From Cognaticolwellia mytili (lineage in GTDB: Bacteria > Pseudomonadota > Gammaproteobacteria > Enterobacterales > Alteromonadaceae): 64,000 nucleotides of DNA. The stretch covers positions 1 through 64,000 of the forward strand of contig NZ_NBOF01000005.1 of the NCBI RefSeq assembly GCF_002104475.1, in the 5' to 3' direction. The notes beneath the pieces were generated by a model that made no database searches, had not been told where the DNA came from, and saw nothing but the letters and a program-made list of their open reading frames with translations. Of this stretch, positions 19,820 through 30,542 are shown piece after piece; positions within the stretch are counted from its first letter, which is position 1; each line of letters begins with the position of its first letter. Made by a program: the position numbers and the translations under genes.

Positions 19820-21163
19820 TTATTGGGAGTCTTGAAATACATTGATTTCGTTATTAATGACCTCAAGAGATTTAATCCAAGGCTGACGAAGACGAATTGA
19901 CTCAGGCATAACCGATAATTGTTGCTCTACTGAAATTCTATCGGCATATATTGGGCTAGTAATAACAAAAACAACAACGCCATTGAGCAGTCTCTGATAA
20001 ACATGATATTCAACACCGACTAAATCTTTAATAAATTCATCTCGTTTAGTAATGTCACTAAAAGCAGCAATTTGAATAACAAAACCAGTTTCGTGTGAAA
20101 GATAATATTCACGACCTCTTTTTATCGAGTTATTTGCAACAATAGAAAGCTCAGTCGTTATTTCCTTATTAGCAATGTTTTTTTCAGCACGGGGCAACTC
20201 TACTGCTACTATCGTATCGTCCGCCTTACTCTCATTGACTAAAGGTAGCGATGTCATTGCTAACACCATATCGTTTGGCGTAGCCGGAATAGGGACTACT
20301 GACGCGTTAATCTTTGAAGGTATTGTCTTCGGCACTATCAAAGACAAATAAACATCATGTGGCTTAGCTACAAGCGCAGTATTATCATTCTTCTTATTTA
20401 GTACGGTTGTTTGAGGCTCAGTGAGTAGCTCACTTAAGTTGGTTTTTTTGTCATCCTCTACTTTCGGCAAACCAGTAAAATTAAAACTATCTTGTTGCAA
20501 CAATAAAATAACAGCCGCAGCTAAAGAGAATAGCAAGACAAAAGCAGCTAGTAGCCATTTATTGATAGCAATGGCATACCATTTAACTTTCATTTTTCGA
20601 AAAATAGCCGCATTAGTTGACAACAACTGACCAGATTGAGCAGAAAGTAAGGTTAGCTTATTGTGGAAAAGATTTTGGTTTTCTTGAATTTTAATGCCCG
20701 CTTGCGGCGAACCAAACATAATAACATTAATAACTAAATTAGCTTTTTTAGCAATAGCTGTCAGCTGTGAGACTTCATGCAAAATTTGTAGTGATAAATG
20801 CTGAGTATTATCTAAAACAATGCTGATCGCTTGTTGAGATTTTCTCGCTAAATTGACAATGCTAACCGCTAAGGAGATTTCGGGATCGAATAATTCACCG
20901 GCAGATAATTGTTCGATGATACGACAACGAATTTGAATGTCGCTAAACTGACTCGATAAAGAAATATATGCCGCATTATGTTGTTCAGGAATTGTAGCAA
21001 TGAATTGATTGGTAATTTGAGCATTTTGCTCGACACTTTCATCAATCACCAATATTGCTTGCTTAGTAAAGCGTAGAATATAATCGATGCGTGCGTTAGC
21101 ACTAATTTTAGTTACACTGGTGTTATCATCGGATAAGTCAAGACTATTCATTAATGCAGACAT
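19820..21163 (-). CDS. damX: DamX-like SPOR-domain division protein
   Basis: Bitopic inner-membrane protein expected at the septum. The 447-aa product has an N-terminal cytoplasmic ATPase-like region without an obvious intact Walker A loop, and one transmembrane helix near residues 203-222 (WLLAAFVLLFSLAAAVILLL). A long low-complexity periplasmic linker follows, then a C-terminal SPOR domain starting YLSHETGFVIQIAAFSD at about residue 355, which binds denuded glycan strands. It lies between aroB and dam as in enterobacteria. The cytoplasmic part is longer than that of E. coli DamX. Confidence 0.85.
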   Translation of the reverse strand: MSALMNSLDLSDDNTSVTKISANARIDYILRFTKQAILVIDESVEQNAQITNQFIATIPEQHNAAYISLSSQFSDIQIRCRIIEQLSAGELFDPEISLAVSIVNLARKSQQAISIVLDNTQHLSLQILHEVSQLTAIAKKANLVINVIMFGSPQAGIKIQENQNLFHNKLTLLSAQSGQLLSTNAAIFRKMKVKWYAIAINKWLLAAFVLLFSLAAAVILLLQQDSFNFTGLPKVEDDKKTNLSELLTEPQTTVLNKKNDNTALVAKPHDVYLSLIVPKTIPSKINASVVPIPATPNDMVLAMTSLPLVNESKADDTIVAVELPRAEKNIANKEITTELSIVANNSIKRGREYYLSHETGFVIQIAAFSDITKRDEFIKDLVGVEYHVYQRLLNGVVVFVITSPIYADRISVEQQLSVMPESIRLRQPWIKSLEVINNEINVFQDSQ

Positions 21164-21185
21164 CCTTCACCTATTCTGATTCAAA

Positions 21186-22250
21186 TTACAGAATTTTTTG
21201 AAGTAATTCCTCAGTAACATCATCGTTAATTTCAGATTGGCCAATAGCAGTCGGGAGAATAAAACGTAACTTACCAGCTAAATTCTTCTTATCACGACGC
21301 ATATGACAAATAAATTCTTCAAAACCCATATTTCTTGGCGCGACTAACGGTAAGTCAAACGCAGAAAGCAGTGCTTCAATACGACGAAGATCTGACACTT
21401 CAAGCAAATTCATTGCGACTGCTAGCTTAGCAGCAAGTACCATGCCAGTAGACACGGCTTCACCATGCAACCATTTTCCATAGCCCTGATCTGCTTCAAT
21501 AGCATGACCAAAGGTGTGCCCCAAGTTCAATAAAGCTCGTACGCCAGCTTCGGTTTCATCTGCAGCGACAATGTCTGCTTTACACTGGCAACAGCGCTCA
21601 ATCATATACGCTAAAGTTCTATTATCACCGGCTTTAATGCCGTCAATATTTTGTTCTAGCCAAGAAAAGAATTCACTATCACCTAGTATCCCATACTTAA
21701 TAACTTCAGCAATACCAGCATTAAGCTCTCGTATCGGTAAGGTCGAAAGCGTGGAAATATCAATAATAACAGCTTTAGGTTGGTAGAAGGCTCCGATCAT
21801 ATTCTTGCCTAGCGGGTGATTAACCGCTGTTTTGCCACCAACAGAAGAGTCAACTTGCGATAATACCGTTGTTGGTACCTGAATAAAATCGATACCGCGT
21901 TGGTAACATGCTGCTGCAAAGCCTGTTATATCACCAATAACCCCACCACCTAGCGCAATCAAAGTCGTATCTCGACCATGATTACCTTTTAATAGGTCTG
22001 ACATTATGCGCTCAAAATTAGCTAAGCTTTTTTCGGCTTCACCATCAGGCAAAATAACTTCGTCAATGTCAAAGTTTGCTAAGCTGTTTTTTAAAGCATC
22101 CATGTAAAGTGGCGATACGATATCATTTGAGATAATACAAACGCGTTTACTACGGATATGACAAGACAGCAGGTTACTATTTGATAATAATCCGCTGTCT
22201 ATGTAGATAGGGTAACTACGTGTGCCAAGTTCAACCTGAAGTGTGGTCAT
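21186..22250 (-). CDS. aroB: 3-Dehydroquinate synthase
   Basis: Second shikimate-pathway step, converting DAHP to 3-dehydroquinate with NAD and a metal. The 354-aa protein has the signatures [53 protein letters not shown] and the zinc-ligand region [12 protein letters not shown]. The gap to aroK is 11 bases and to damX 22 bases, so they form one operon. Confidence 0.97.
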   Translation of the reverse strand: MTTLQVELGTRSYPIYIDSGLLSNSNLLSCHIRSKRVCIISNDIVSPLYMDALKNSLANFDIDEVILPDGEAEKSLANFERIMSDLLKGNHGRDTTLIALGGGVIGDITGFAAACYQRGIDFIQVPTTVLSQVDSSVGGKTAVNHPLGKNMIGAFYQPKAVIIDISTLSTLPIRELNAGIAEVIKYGILGDSEFFSWLEQNIDGIKAGDNRTLAYMIERCCQCKADIVAADETEAGVRALLNLGHTFGHAIEADQGYGKWLHGEAVSTGMVLAAKLAVAMNLLEVSDLRRIEALLSAFDLPLVAPRNMGFEEFICHMRRDKKNLAGKLRFILPTAIGQSEINDDVTEELLQKIL

Positions 22251-22261
22251 TGTCTTGTCGT

Positions 22262-22780
22262 TTAAAAGTCTAAACGTTCTACAATTTTACTTGCAACCAC
22301 TTTAGCGCTTTGGTCATCCGTTTGCACGATAACATCGGCAATTTCTTCATATAACGGATTACGTTCAACAGCTAAATTTTCAAGTACTGTTCTTGGTTCT
22401 TCATCGGTTTGTAGAAGAGGACGACGTCTATCTCTTTGAGTACGAGCGACTTGTTTGTCGATAGTCGTCTCAAGATAAACCACAATACCTCGTGCTGATA
22501 AGCGATTACGAACTTGGCTACTGATCACAGATCCACCACCAGTCGCTAAAACAATACCTTGTCTTTCGCTTAAGTCTTCAATCACTGATTCTTCTCTTTT
22601 ACGAAAGCCTTCTTCGCCTTCAAGATCAAAAACCCACGCGATATCTGCACCAGTACGACGCTCGATTTCGTGGTCAGAATCAAAAAACTCTAAATGTAGC
22701 TTATCTGCTAATTCTCTACCAATGGTGCTTTTGCCTGCGCCCATAGGGCCTACAAGGAAAATGTTACGTTTTTCTGCCAT
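22262..22780 (-). CDS. aroK: Shikimate kinase I
   Basis: Phosphorylates shikimate at the 3-hydroxyl. The 172-aa P-loop kinase starts [19 protein letters not shown] (Walker A), then [12 protein letters not shown] (substrate Asp) and ATGGGSVI, and has the lid arginine in RDRRRPLL. The open frame extends 35 codons further upstream, but family starts match the ATG at 22780 and the extra stretch has no kinase similarity. It leads the aroK-aroB-damX-dam operon. Confidence 0.96.
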   Translation of the reverse strand: MAEKRNIFLVGPMGAGKSTIGRELADKLHLEFFDSDHEIERRTGADIAWVFDLEGEEGFRKREESVIEDLSERQGIVLATGGGSVISSQVRNRLSARGIVVYLETTIDKQVARTQRDRRRPLLQTDEEPRTVLENLAVERNPLYEEIADVIVQTDDQSAKVVASKIVERLDF

Positions 22781-22924
22781 TAGATTAATTAATACTCGTT
22801 TATTTATTACGTGAACAGGTAAGAGGGAACCTCCCTCGAAAATTTTAAGGGCGCAATTATCGCAATTGTTGGGTACAAATTGCAAGCATGTAAGGTGAAA
22901 ACTCCATCATACAGGCAAATTAAC

Positions 22925-24973
22925 TTAAAATCGTTCGGTAACTATGCGTGGAGTAACAAAAATTAGCAGTTCTTTTTTCTCATTAAAATTACTGCTACTC
23001 CTAAAAAGCCAACCAAAATATGGAATATCACCTAAAAATGGCACTTTAGATACAGAGTTTATGATTTGCTGCTGATAAATACCACCAAGTACTATTGTTT
23101 CACCATTATTTACCAATACTTGAGTACCAATTCTTTGTGTATCAATTGCTGGTGCTGAGTCACTTGAAACTTCTGATATGGTATCTTGCGTTACCACCAA
23201 GTCTAAAATAATTCTATTATCCGGCGTAATATGTGGTGTCACGGTTAAGCTTAATACTGCTTTTTTAAACTGTGTTGAAGTGGCACCACTAGACGCTGCT
23301 TCTTGGTAGGGAATTTCAACGCCTTGTTCTATGTAGGCTTCTTTCTGGTTTGCGGTAGTGATACGTGGGCTTGCAATAATTTCACCTTTATTTTCTTTTT
23401 CCATGGCACTCAATTCGAGATCCAAGATAGTGCCATCAGCTAGGCGTGCTACTTGAAATGCGATACTACCCGCAGGGCTCGTCACTGGTAAATTAACGTT
23501 TAATCTGTCTCCTAATGAAGGTAAGGTGCCGTTGTTAGCACTTTCTGCTCCACCTAAAGAACCTGATGTAGCAAAATCACTGCCAGTATTTGTTACTCCC
23601 CAACGTATGCCAAGGTCTTCTTTAAGGTTATCTTTTACGGTCACCATGCGTGATTCAATAATCACTTGTCGTACAGGAATATCAAGTACTGTCACCATCC
23701 TCTTAATAGCTTCAATACTATTAGCCGTATCACGAATCAATAAAGTATTGGTACGTTCATCAACACTGGCACTGCCACGTAAAGATAAAATGCTGTTATC
23801 TTCATTTTTTATTAAGGACGCAAGCTCTACTGCTTTAGCATAATTTATTTGTACATATTCTGAATACAAGGGTGCCAATTCTTCAGCTTGCTGTCTTGTC
23901 TGTAAATCACGCGCTTCACGAGCAGCCAGCTCATCGCTGGGTGCTACCATTAAAATATTGCCTTCCATGCGTTTATCGAGGCCTTTGACTTTTAAAATAA
24001 TATCAAGTGCTTGATCCCAAGGTACCCCCTCAAGCCTTAGCGTGATACTACCGGTAACCGTATCACTAGTGACTAAATTGAAATCATTATAGTCAGCAAT
24101 AATTTGCAACACAGTGCGTACCGAGATGTCTTGAAAGTTTAACGAGATTGCTCTGCCACTAAAGTCTTCATCATTAAGGTAGTTATTTTCTTCTGTTCTA
24201 GCTGATACTACTAATGAAAACACTTCATTAAGTTGTTGATATTCAAATTCAAAATCACCATTAATATCAACTACTAAACGCGCATTACGCCCTTCTTTAA
24301 AGGTTTCTACGCCGGCCACCAAAGTGCCGAAATCACTAACATCTAATTTATAAATGAATTCATCAAGTATTTCTGTGTTATGAAATTCAATATAAAGTTT
24401 GCCGAGTTTCTCGCTAACATCAACAGCAACCTTGCTATCAATTAGCGTAATTAGAAGCTGTGCTTCATTCTGTTGGCTACGTCTAAAGTCAATATCATCA
24501 ATTTGATTAATAAAACCATCACGCAAGGGAATAAATTGTGTTACTGCTCTATTCACTTTGCCCGCATTCAAGGTTAAAGCAAACATATTATTCTTTTGGC
24601 TAATATCAAACCCCAATAACTGGTTTAGATTCACCGTTGCAACAACTTTTCCTGCTAACTTTTCCACCGTAATATTTTTCACACTAGCATGCTCAATTAA
24701 CGTGTAAGCAACATTAGCGTTGTAATGCTCTGCATTAAAAACTATTTTCACCTGCGACAAAGAAGTTGATACTTTTGGCTCATAATTTATTTGTTGAGAA
24801 AACTCAAAAAATATTTTAATTTCATTAGGTTGAATAGTATTATAAGAGATGTTCGATAATGTGTTAGCCCGAGAAGTCGTAGAGAATATACAGCAAAATA
24901 ATATGGTAATTAATATTACTTTTTTATGATCTTCTAACGTGCTCTCAAACTTTAGTTGTTTAAATAGTGCCAT
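22925..24973 (-). CDS. pilQ: Type IV pilus secretin PilQ
   Basis: Outer-membrane ring through which the type IV pilus emerges. The 682-aa protein has an N-terminal hydrophobic segment (residues 18-35), AMIN domains that bind peptidoglycan, and an STN/N0 domain (ISLNFQDISVRTVLQIIADY near residue 287). N1 domain and secretin core follow, with VPFLGDIPYFGWLFRS and the terminal KKELLIFVTPRIV. It shares one base with the pilP stop and ends the pilMNOPQ operon. Confidence 0.96.
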   Translation of the reverse strand: MALFKQLKFESTLEDHKKVILITILFCCIFSTTSRANTLSNISYNTIQPNEIKIFFEFSQQINYEPKVSTSLSQVKIVFNAEHYNANVAYTLIEHASVKNITVEKLAGKVVATVNLNQLLGFDISQKNNMFALTLNAGKVNRAVTQFIPLRDGFINQIDDIDFRRSQQNEAQLLITLIDSKVAVDVSEKLGKLYIEFHNTEILDEFIYKLDVSDFGTLVAGVETFKEGRNARLVVDINGDFEFEYQQLNEVFSLVVSARTEENNYLNDEDFSGRAISLNFQDISVRTVLQIIADYNDFNLVTSDTVTGSITLRLEGVPWDQALDIILKVKGLDKRMEGNILMVAPSDELAAREARDLQTRQQAEELAPLYSEYVQINYAKAVELASLIKNEDNSILSLRGSASVDERTNTLLIRDTANSIEAIKRMVTVLDIPVRQVIIESRMVTVKDNLKEDLGIRWGVTNTGSDFATSGSLGGAESANNGTLPSLGDRLNVNLPVTSPAGSIAFQVARLADGTILDLELSAMEKENKGEIIASPRITTANQKEAYIEQGVEIPYQEAASSGATSTQFKKAVLSLTVTPHITPDNRIILDLVVTQDTISEVSSDSAPAIDTQRIGTQVLVNNGETIVLGGIYQQQIINSVSKVPFLGDIPYFGWLFRSSSNFNEKKELLIFVTPRIVTERF

Positions 24974-25509
24974 TACCTTTCTTGCTCCTTTACGCTTGTT
25001 TCCGTCATGGCAACGACAGTCTCGCGCTCCACCCAGCAGCCAGTATCATCTGGTACTAGCTCTAACAATGTCACTTTATCCTGGCTTACTGCTGTAATAC
25101 GGCCATGATATAACCCCACATAGCTGCCAACAGCGACTCTATGCAAAGACTTATCAGAGGCTTCAACTAACGCCCAAGTGACCCCCAACTCTCCCAACGT
25201 GCCACGCATCACTAAATCACTGAGAGAAAATTTTTCTAACGGCTGCTTTTTACGACTAAGATCAGGGTTTAAACAACCTGATCTTTGCTGAATTTTTTCT
25301 TGCATTACTTCCGGTTTTGGCACGTCAAATGGGCTTCTACTCATTTGTGCTGAATAATCGAAATGATCAAACACCGTTACTGCAGGCATCGGGGCAATAT
25401 GCGTAGTTGTATTTGCTTGTACGCTAGTAATATGAGCTTTCAAGTCACGAGTGTCATTAAAGCAACTAGCCAAAGACACAGTCAAAACCAACGCTATCCT
25501 TTTCATCAT
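24973..25509 (-). CDS. pilP: Type IV pilus lipoprotein PilP
   Basis: Inner-membrane lipoprotein that links PilN/PilO to PilQ. The 178-aa product has a signal peptide ending at a lipobox-like LAS-C (Cys about residue 16). A disordered linker contains SPFDVPKPEV, then a compact beta domain runs from KFSLSDLVMRGTLG with VGSYVGLYHGRITAV. The last segment has the usual PilP ending. It overlaps pilO by four bases. Confidence 0.93.
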   Translation of the reverse strand: MMKRIALVLTVSLASCFNDTRDLKAHITSVQANTTTHIAPMPAVTVFDHFDYSAQMSRSPFDVPKPEVMQEKIQQRSGCLNPDLSRKKQPLEKFSLSDLVMRGTLGELGVTWALVEASDKSLHRVAVGSYVGLYHGRITAVSQDKVTLLELVPDDTGCWVERETVVAMTETSVKEQER

Positions 25510-26111
25510 TGTGGCGTTTCCCGATACCGATAAGTTTTAGCGTGTAAGGTTAATTTTAGCTCTTCTGGGCGCGTGCCGATTAAATTTATACCAAAATCAT
25601 GTAAAGTAACGATTCTTGGCAAACCAGCAATTCGACTAACAAATTGACCAAACTCGTGATAACTGCCTAACACCTCAATATCGATTGGCAATTCAATATA
25701 AATTTCTTGCTCAATTTCTGGCTGCCAGTTTAGTTTAACGAAATCCAGCCCGGACGTTGTACCAACAAAGGTAATGTCGTCTAATAAACCTGGTGTTTCA
25801 TGACTTTCAGGTAAACTTTTTAACTGATTAGCAAACATAGATTCAGCTTCAAGCATTTGCTGCTCAAACAACTCCAGATTCGCCGCAATATGGTACTTTG
25901 CTTGATACTGCTGTTTTAGCGTTGCTTCCTCTGACTTGACTCCTTCTAATTCAGTAATCTGATTACTAATGATCAGAGCGTAACCAAGGCCAGTGATTAG
26001 TACGACAATAAATACTGATAAAAGCACTTTCGCAGCTTTTGGCCATTGATTGAGGTTATCTAATTCTAGACCACTAAATTGATCAATAAACTCCGATAAA
26101 TTAACCTTCAC
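25506..26111 (-). CDS. pilO: Type IV pilus inner-membrane protein PilO
   Basis: Bitopic protein that pairs with PilN in the pilus alignment complex. The 201-aa product has a short cytoplasmic N-terminus (INQF-like DQFSGLELDNLNQWP), one transmembrane helix at about residues 27-48, a coiled coil, and a ferredoxin-like periplasmic domain with LPIDIEVLGSYHEFGQFVS. It overlaps both neighbours by four bases. Confidence 0.94.
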   Translation of the reverse strand: MKVNLSEFIDQFSGLELDNLNQWPKAAKVLLSVFIVVLITGLGYALIISNQITELEGVKSEEATLKQQYQAKYHIAANLELFEQQMLEAESMFANQLKSLPESHETPGLLDDITFVGTTSGLDFVKLNWQPEIEQEIYIELPIDIEVLGSYHEFGQFVSRIAGLPRIVTLHDFGINLIGTRPEELKLTLHAKTYRYRETPQ

Positions 26112-26689
26112 TTTAACGACCCCTGATTAATAGAATCGTAATGGTTGAGCAACCCTTTTATTCGCACTCGCATTTTAAAGTCACTGAGCAATTTACTTTT
26201 GGCGTTATTAGCGGTAATTGATTCTAGTACCGCATCATCAAATAAACCTGAACGCTCGATTTTTCGAATCATATTAGCCAGATGGTTATTAGACTCACTT
26301 TTACCAATAATATTTAAGCTATTATCTTGCTTTTCTAAACGTGTTAAATAGATACCATTAGGCACAATGTTAGCAATCTCATTTAATACCTGTGTACCAA
26401 CATTGCGGCTACGCTGCAATTGTTCAACAACATTAATCCGCTTTTCTAGCTCTTTTTTCTTTTCATTTAATAACTTTATTTTTACAATCCGTAAATCTAA
26501 TACTTCAATTTCATCTTTAAGAAATTGATTACGTTCATTTTGCCCATCAATGCGCATTTGGTAAAACTGGCTGATCAAAAACACTACAACCAAAGCCCCT
26601 AAAGCGACGACAGTGAGCGCAGTAAAAAATGCCCGTTGCTTAGCTTTTTCAATTTTTTCACGCCATGGTAATAAATTTATATATGCCAT
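26108..26689 (-). CDS. pilN: Type IV pilus inner-membrane protein PilN
   Basis: The cytoplasmic N-terminus AYINLLPWREKIEKAKQ carries the INLLP motif that docks into PilM. A transmembrane helix spans residues 22-42, then comes a coiled coil and a periplasmic domain with IANIVPNGIYLTRLEKQDN. At 193 aa it has normal family length. Its start overlaps the end of pilM by 13 bases. Confidence 0.95.
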   Translation of the reverse strand: MAYINLLPWREKIEKAKQRAFFTALTVVALGALVVVFLISQFYQMRIDGQNERNQFLKDEIEVLDLRIVKIKLLNEKKKELEKRINVVEQLQRSRNVGTQVLNEIANIVPNGIYLTRLEKQDNSLNIIGKSESNNHLANMIRKIERSGLFDDAVLESITANNAKSKLLSDFKMRVRIKGLLNHYDSINQGSLK

Positions 26690-27756
26690 GGAACAAAGCT
26701 CCTTAGCGCTAAACCCGCAGAAACCATAAAGCGTGGTGCAGTTTTAGCCAACTGCGCTTTATTAATTTTATGAGAAATTTCCACACCGGCAAATGGGTTT
26801 GCAATCACGGTGTGAATAGCCAGCTCCTCTGTTAACAATAGCTCAAGCCCTTCGACTAACGCACTACCACCAGAAATCACAAGATAGTCGATTCTATCCT
26901 TGCCGCTACTAGTTAAAAATATTTGAATGGCGCGACGGACCTGTTGTATGAGCACGGTGTGAAAAGGTGCTAACACTTCAATGGCATAATTTTCCGGCAA
27001 CTCACCAGCTAATTTTGCCAATTCAGCTTCTTCAAATGACTTACTGAAATGAGCGGCAATTAAGCGGGTATATTGCTCACCGCCGAATAACTGATCACGG
27101 CTATAAATGTGATTACCCGCTTCACTGACAGAAAATAATGTCATGGTTGCACCTAAATCGACTGTTGCAACAACCTTATCAGCAGCATCATTTGGTAATT
27201 GGCTTAAAATTAAGTCATAAGCGCGACTTATCGCGTAAGATTCCACATCAATAACTTTAGCATCAAATCCTCCTGCCTCTAAAACCGCAACACGTGCTTC
27301 GACTGACTCAGTACGCGCCGCACTGAGTAAAACATTTACCTTACTCTGATCAGACTCATTTATATCAAGGGGTTCAAAGTCTAAGCTAACTTCATCAAGT
27401 GGGTACGGGATCAGACTATCAGCTTCAAATTCGATTTGGCTGGCTAATTCTTGCTCATTTAGCGCTACATCCATATAGACAATTTTGGTGAACACCGTTT
27501 TTCCAGAAACAGCTGAGGCGGTATGATTAACAGCTGAGGAAATTTTTTTGCGAATTTTCGCAATGACTTTACCTACCGCATCAAGATCTTGAATTTCTCG
27601 ATCAACGATAGCACCGCGAGGCATCACTTCAACTACAGCAGCTTCAAGTACATAACCGTTATCATTTTGGTTTAATAGCACTGCTTTAATAGAGTAGGAG
27701 CCAATATCAATTCCGACAATTAAGGGCGCTTTCTTTTTCCATAAACCACTTAACAT
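26677..27756 (-). CDS. pilM: Type IV pilus assembly ATPase-like PilM
   Basis: Actin-like cytoplasmic protein that binds the PilN tail and anchors the alignment complex. The 359-aa product has the phosphate loop IVGIDIGSYSIKAVLL, a second one VATVDLGATMTLFSV, and the adenosine motif YLVISGGSALVEGL. It is first in pilMNOPQ and divergent from the PBP1A gene across 131 bases, the conserved gammaproteobacterial order. Confidence 0.96.
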   Translation of the reverse strand: MLSGLWKKKAPLIVGIDIGSYSIKAVLLNQNDNGYVLEAAVVEVMPRGAIVDREIQDLDAVGKVIAKIRKKISSAVNHTASAVSGKTVFTKIVYMDVALNEQELASQIEFEADSLIPYPLDEVSLDFEPLDINESDQSKVNVLLSAARTESVEARVAVLEAGGFDAKVIDVESYAISRAYDLILSQLPNDAADKVVATVDLGATMTLFSVSEAGNHIYSRDQLFGGEQYTRLIAAHFSKSFEEAELAKLAGELPENYAIEVLAPFHTVLIQQVRRAIQIFLTSSGKDRIDYLVISGGSALVEGLELLLTEELAIHTVIANPFAGVEISHKINKAQLAKTAPRFMVSAGLALRSFVPWHI

Positions 27757-27887
27757 AAAAGCCTACTTGCACAGTTTATTATTACAATATTAGGCATAAA
27801 ATTCGCATAAATACATTTCTTACCTGCTTTTACACGATATACTAAATACATTACGCCATTTTTCTCACATTTAATGAGCATCTGTTT

Positions 27888-30473
27888 GTGTTTTCTATTA
27901 AAAAATTATTAAAAGCAACATCCGTATTGATATTTATCGGTATATTGGCATTGGCTGGACTTTATTTTTCAATGCGAGAAAGTTTACCTAGTGTTGATTC
28001 ACTTCGAGATTTACAGTGGCAAACGCCAATGCAAATATTCAGTGCTGACGGTAAGCTAATTTCACAATTTGGTGAAAAAAAACGTATCCCGCTAATGTTA
28101 AATGAATTCCCCCAACAACTGATAGATGCCATATTAGCCACTGAGGATGATAGATTTTATCTTCACTTTGGTGTTGACCCCATTGGTATGGCACGAGCCG
28201 TTATAGGTCAACTTACTGGCCAAAATAAGGGGGGCGCCAGTACGATAACTATGCAGGTTGCACGTAATTTCTTTTTAACTAGAGAACAAACTTACATACG
28301 AAAAATTCGTGAAATATTTATTTCTTTTCATATTGAAAGTCTATTAACCAAAGATGAAATACTTTCGCTTTATATGAACAAGATTTCACTTGGACACCGT
28401 TCATTTGGTTTTGGTGCCGCTGCGCAAGTCTACTATGGCAAAGATGTTAATGACTTGACCTTGGCACAAATTGCCGTGCTTGCCGGCTTGCCAAAAGCAC
28501 CCTCAACAATGAACCCAATTAGCCGCCCTATTCGTGCTAAAAATCGTAGAGCTGTGGTACTCCAACGTATGTATGTCGCTGGCTATATTGATTCACAGCA
28601 ACTATCTACCGCTAATACGGCACCTATTACAGCTAAAAAACACGGGGCAGAAATTGAGTTAAATGCCCCTTATATAGCGGAGATGGCCCATCAAGAGATG
28701 ATTGAGCGTTTTGGTAAAGAGGCTGCATATACTGGTGGCTACAAAGTTTATACTACCGTTCCTTCAAAGCTACAAGAAGCAGCCAAACAAGCCGTTATCG
28801 ATAATATTTTTTCTTATGATCAGCGTCATGGCTATCGTGGCCCCATCACTTCATTACGACCAGATAGCAAAAAGAAAACTAATGGGTTAGCTAACCAAAA
28901 CTCTGTTGAAAGTGAAACCTCAGCGCTTAGCGACGATGAAATCACACAAGCGCTGCGTAGAGTGAAAAGCTACCAATCATTAGTACCTGCCGTTGTTACC
29001 AACGTTAATGAGCAGTCAGTCAGCGTGCAACTTAAAGATCAAAGTTTAATAACACTTAATTGGTCAGGATTATCTTGGGCTAGAGAGTTTCTAACCGATG
29101 ATAAGCAAGGAGTTCCACCTAAGACTGCAAGCGATATTTTGCAAGTCGGCGATGTTATTATGGTTGCACGGTCAGTAAACGGCTATCGCTTAAGCCAACT
29201 CCCTGATGTTAGCTCAGCACTCGTTTCCCTAGCTACCGACAATGGCGCTATTCAAGCCGCAGTTGGTGGTTTTAGCTTTGCACAGAGTCAATTCAACCGC
29301 GTTACACAAGCAAAGCGCCAAGTTGGCTCTAATATTAAGCCTTTTATTTATTCTGCCGCATTAGACAGCGGCTACACCTTGGCGTCAATTGTTAACGACG
29401 CACCAATTAATCAGTGGGATAGAAGCTCTGGTGTTGTTTGGCGCCCTAAAAACTCACCACCTATATATAACGGCGAAATCCGCTTACGTTTAGCATTAGC
29501 GCAATCGAAAAATGTTATTGCTGTACGTTTACTACGAGATGTAGGCTTAGATAAAATTATTCCTTACTTAGCCTCTTTTGGTTTTGATCCCGATGATCTA
29601 CCTCGTAATGAATCACTCGCGCTGGGTTCTGCATCATTAACACCGTTGGAAGTCGCAACTGGCTTTGCTAGCTTTGCTAACGGTGGCTTTTTAATTGAAC
29701 CTTACTTAATCGAACGCATTGAAGACTCTTTCGGAAAAGTGCTATTCCAAGCGAATCCAGCTATTGCTTGTAATGATTGCACTACCACAGTTGGTGATGC
29801 AACGGTAACCGCTTCAGAAGATGGCATAGCAAAGCCACTTGCTGATAGCCAACTCTCTATCGACACTACTAACCCCATTATTATCAAGCAAGCAGAACGC
29901 GTCATTAGCGCGCAAAATGCTTTTTTAGTCACTGAAGCACTTAACTCCGCTATTTGGGGAGCAGATTGGAATATCAAACCATTTTGGATAGGTACCGGCC
30001 ATCGTGCTAAAAAATTGAAGCGCAAAGATATTGCCGGCAAAACAGGTACTACTAATCAAGGTAAAGATGCTTGGTTTTCAGGCTTTAGTCGCCGAGTAGT
30101 GACAACCTCTTGGATTGGTTTCGATAATCCAAGCCGTAACCTGGGGCGTACAGCTTACAATAGTAATTTAGGTAAAGATCAAACAACTAATGGTGAATCT
30201 GGTGCTAAATCTGCTCAACCTGCCTGGATAAGCTATATGAAGACAGCTCTAGCAGAACTTCCCGTCGAGCCATTTGAGCAACCATCATCATTAATATCAG
30301 TTCGCATAGATAAAGCATCGGGCAAGTTATCGACAAAAGCGGATAGATCGAGTGAGTTTGAGTATTTTGAATTGGGTACAGCACCAACAGAATATATTAG
30401 CCAAGATAATAGTAGCGAAATCTGGGATGGAAATAATAATGATGACAGCTCTGACGAAGATATATTTGATTAA
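27888..30473 (+). CDS. mrcA: Penicillin-binding protein 1A, bifunctional peptidoglycan synthase
   Basis: Polymerises glycan strands and cross-links them at the inner membrane. The 861-aa protein has a signal-anchor helix (residues 8-27) and a GT51 glycosyltransferase with ATEDDRFYLHFGVD and GASTITMQVARNFF. An OB-like insert follows, then the transpeptidase with active serine in GSNIKPFIY (SxxK), SKN, and GKTGTTNQGKDAW (KTG). The start codon is GTG with only a weak ribosome binding site. The C-terminus is acidic (SDEDIFD). Confidence 0.95.
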   Translation: MFSIKKLLKATSVLIFIGILALAGLYFSMRESLPSVDSLRDLQWQTPMQIFSADGKLISQFGEKKRIPLMLNEFPQQLIDAILATEDDRFYLHFGVDPIGMARAVIGQLTGQNKGGASTITMQVARNFFLTREQTYIRKIREIFISFHIESLLTKDEILSLYMNKISLGHRSFGFGAAAQVYYGKDVNDLTLAQIAVLAGLPKAPSTMNPISRPIRAKNRRAVVLQRMYVAGYIDSQQLSTANTAPITAKKHGAEIELNAPYIAEMAHQEMIERFGKEAAYTGGYKVYTTVPSKLQEAAKQAVIDNIFSYDQRHGYRGPITSLRPDSKKKTNGLANQNSVESETSALSDDEITQALRRVKSYQSLVPAVVTNVNEQSVSVQLKDQSLITLNWSGLSWAREFLTDDKQGVPPKTASDILQVGDVIMVARSVNGYRLSQLPDVSSALVSLATDNGAIQAAVGGFSFAQSQFNRVTQAKRQVGSNIKPFIYSAALDSGYTLASIVNDAPINQWDRSSGVVWRPKNSPPIYNGEIRLRLALAQSKNVIAVRLLRDVGLDKIIPYLASFGFDPDDLPRNESLALGSASLTPLEVATGFASFANGGFLIEPYLIERIEDSFGKVLFQANPAIACNDCTTTVGDATVTASEDGIAKPLADSQLSIDTTNPIIIKQAERVISAQNAFLVTEALNSAIWGADWNIKPFWIGTGHRAKKLKRKDIAGKTGTTNQGKDAWFSGFSRRVVTTSWIGFDNPSRNLGRTAYNSNLGKDQTTNGESGAKSAQPAWISYMKTALAELPVEPFEQPSSLISVRIDKASGKLSTKADRSSEFEYFELGTAPTEYISQDNSSEIWDGNNNDDSSDEDIFD

Positions 30474-30511
30474 TGACTAATTAATCATTCTAAAAGTTTC
30501 GTTAGATAACT

Positions 30512-30542
30512 CCGCAAATGATAATTTCGTTATCATTTGCGG
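30512..30542 (+). terminator. Strong hairpin after mrcA
   Basis: CCGCAAATGATAA and its exact inverse flank a 5-base TTTCG loop, starting 39 bases after the mrcA stop. There is no adjacent T run (TATTCTCT follows), so termination may be Rho-assisted. Confidence 0.55.
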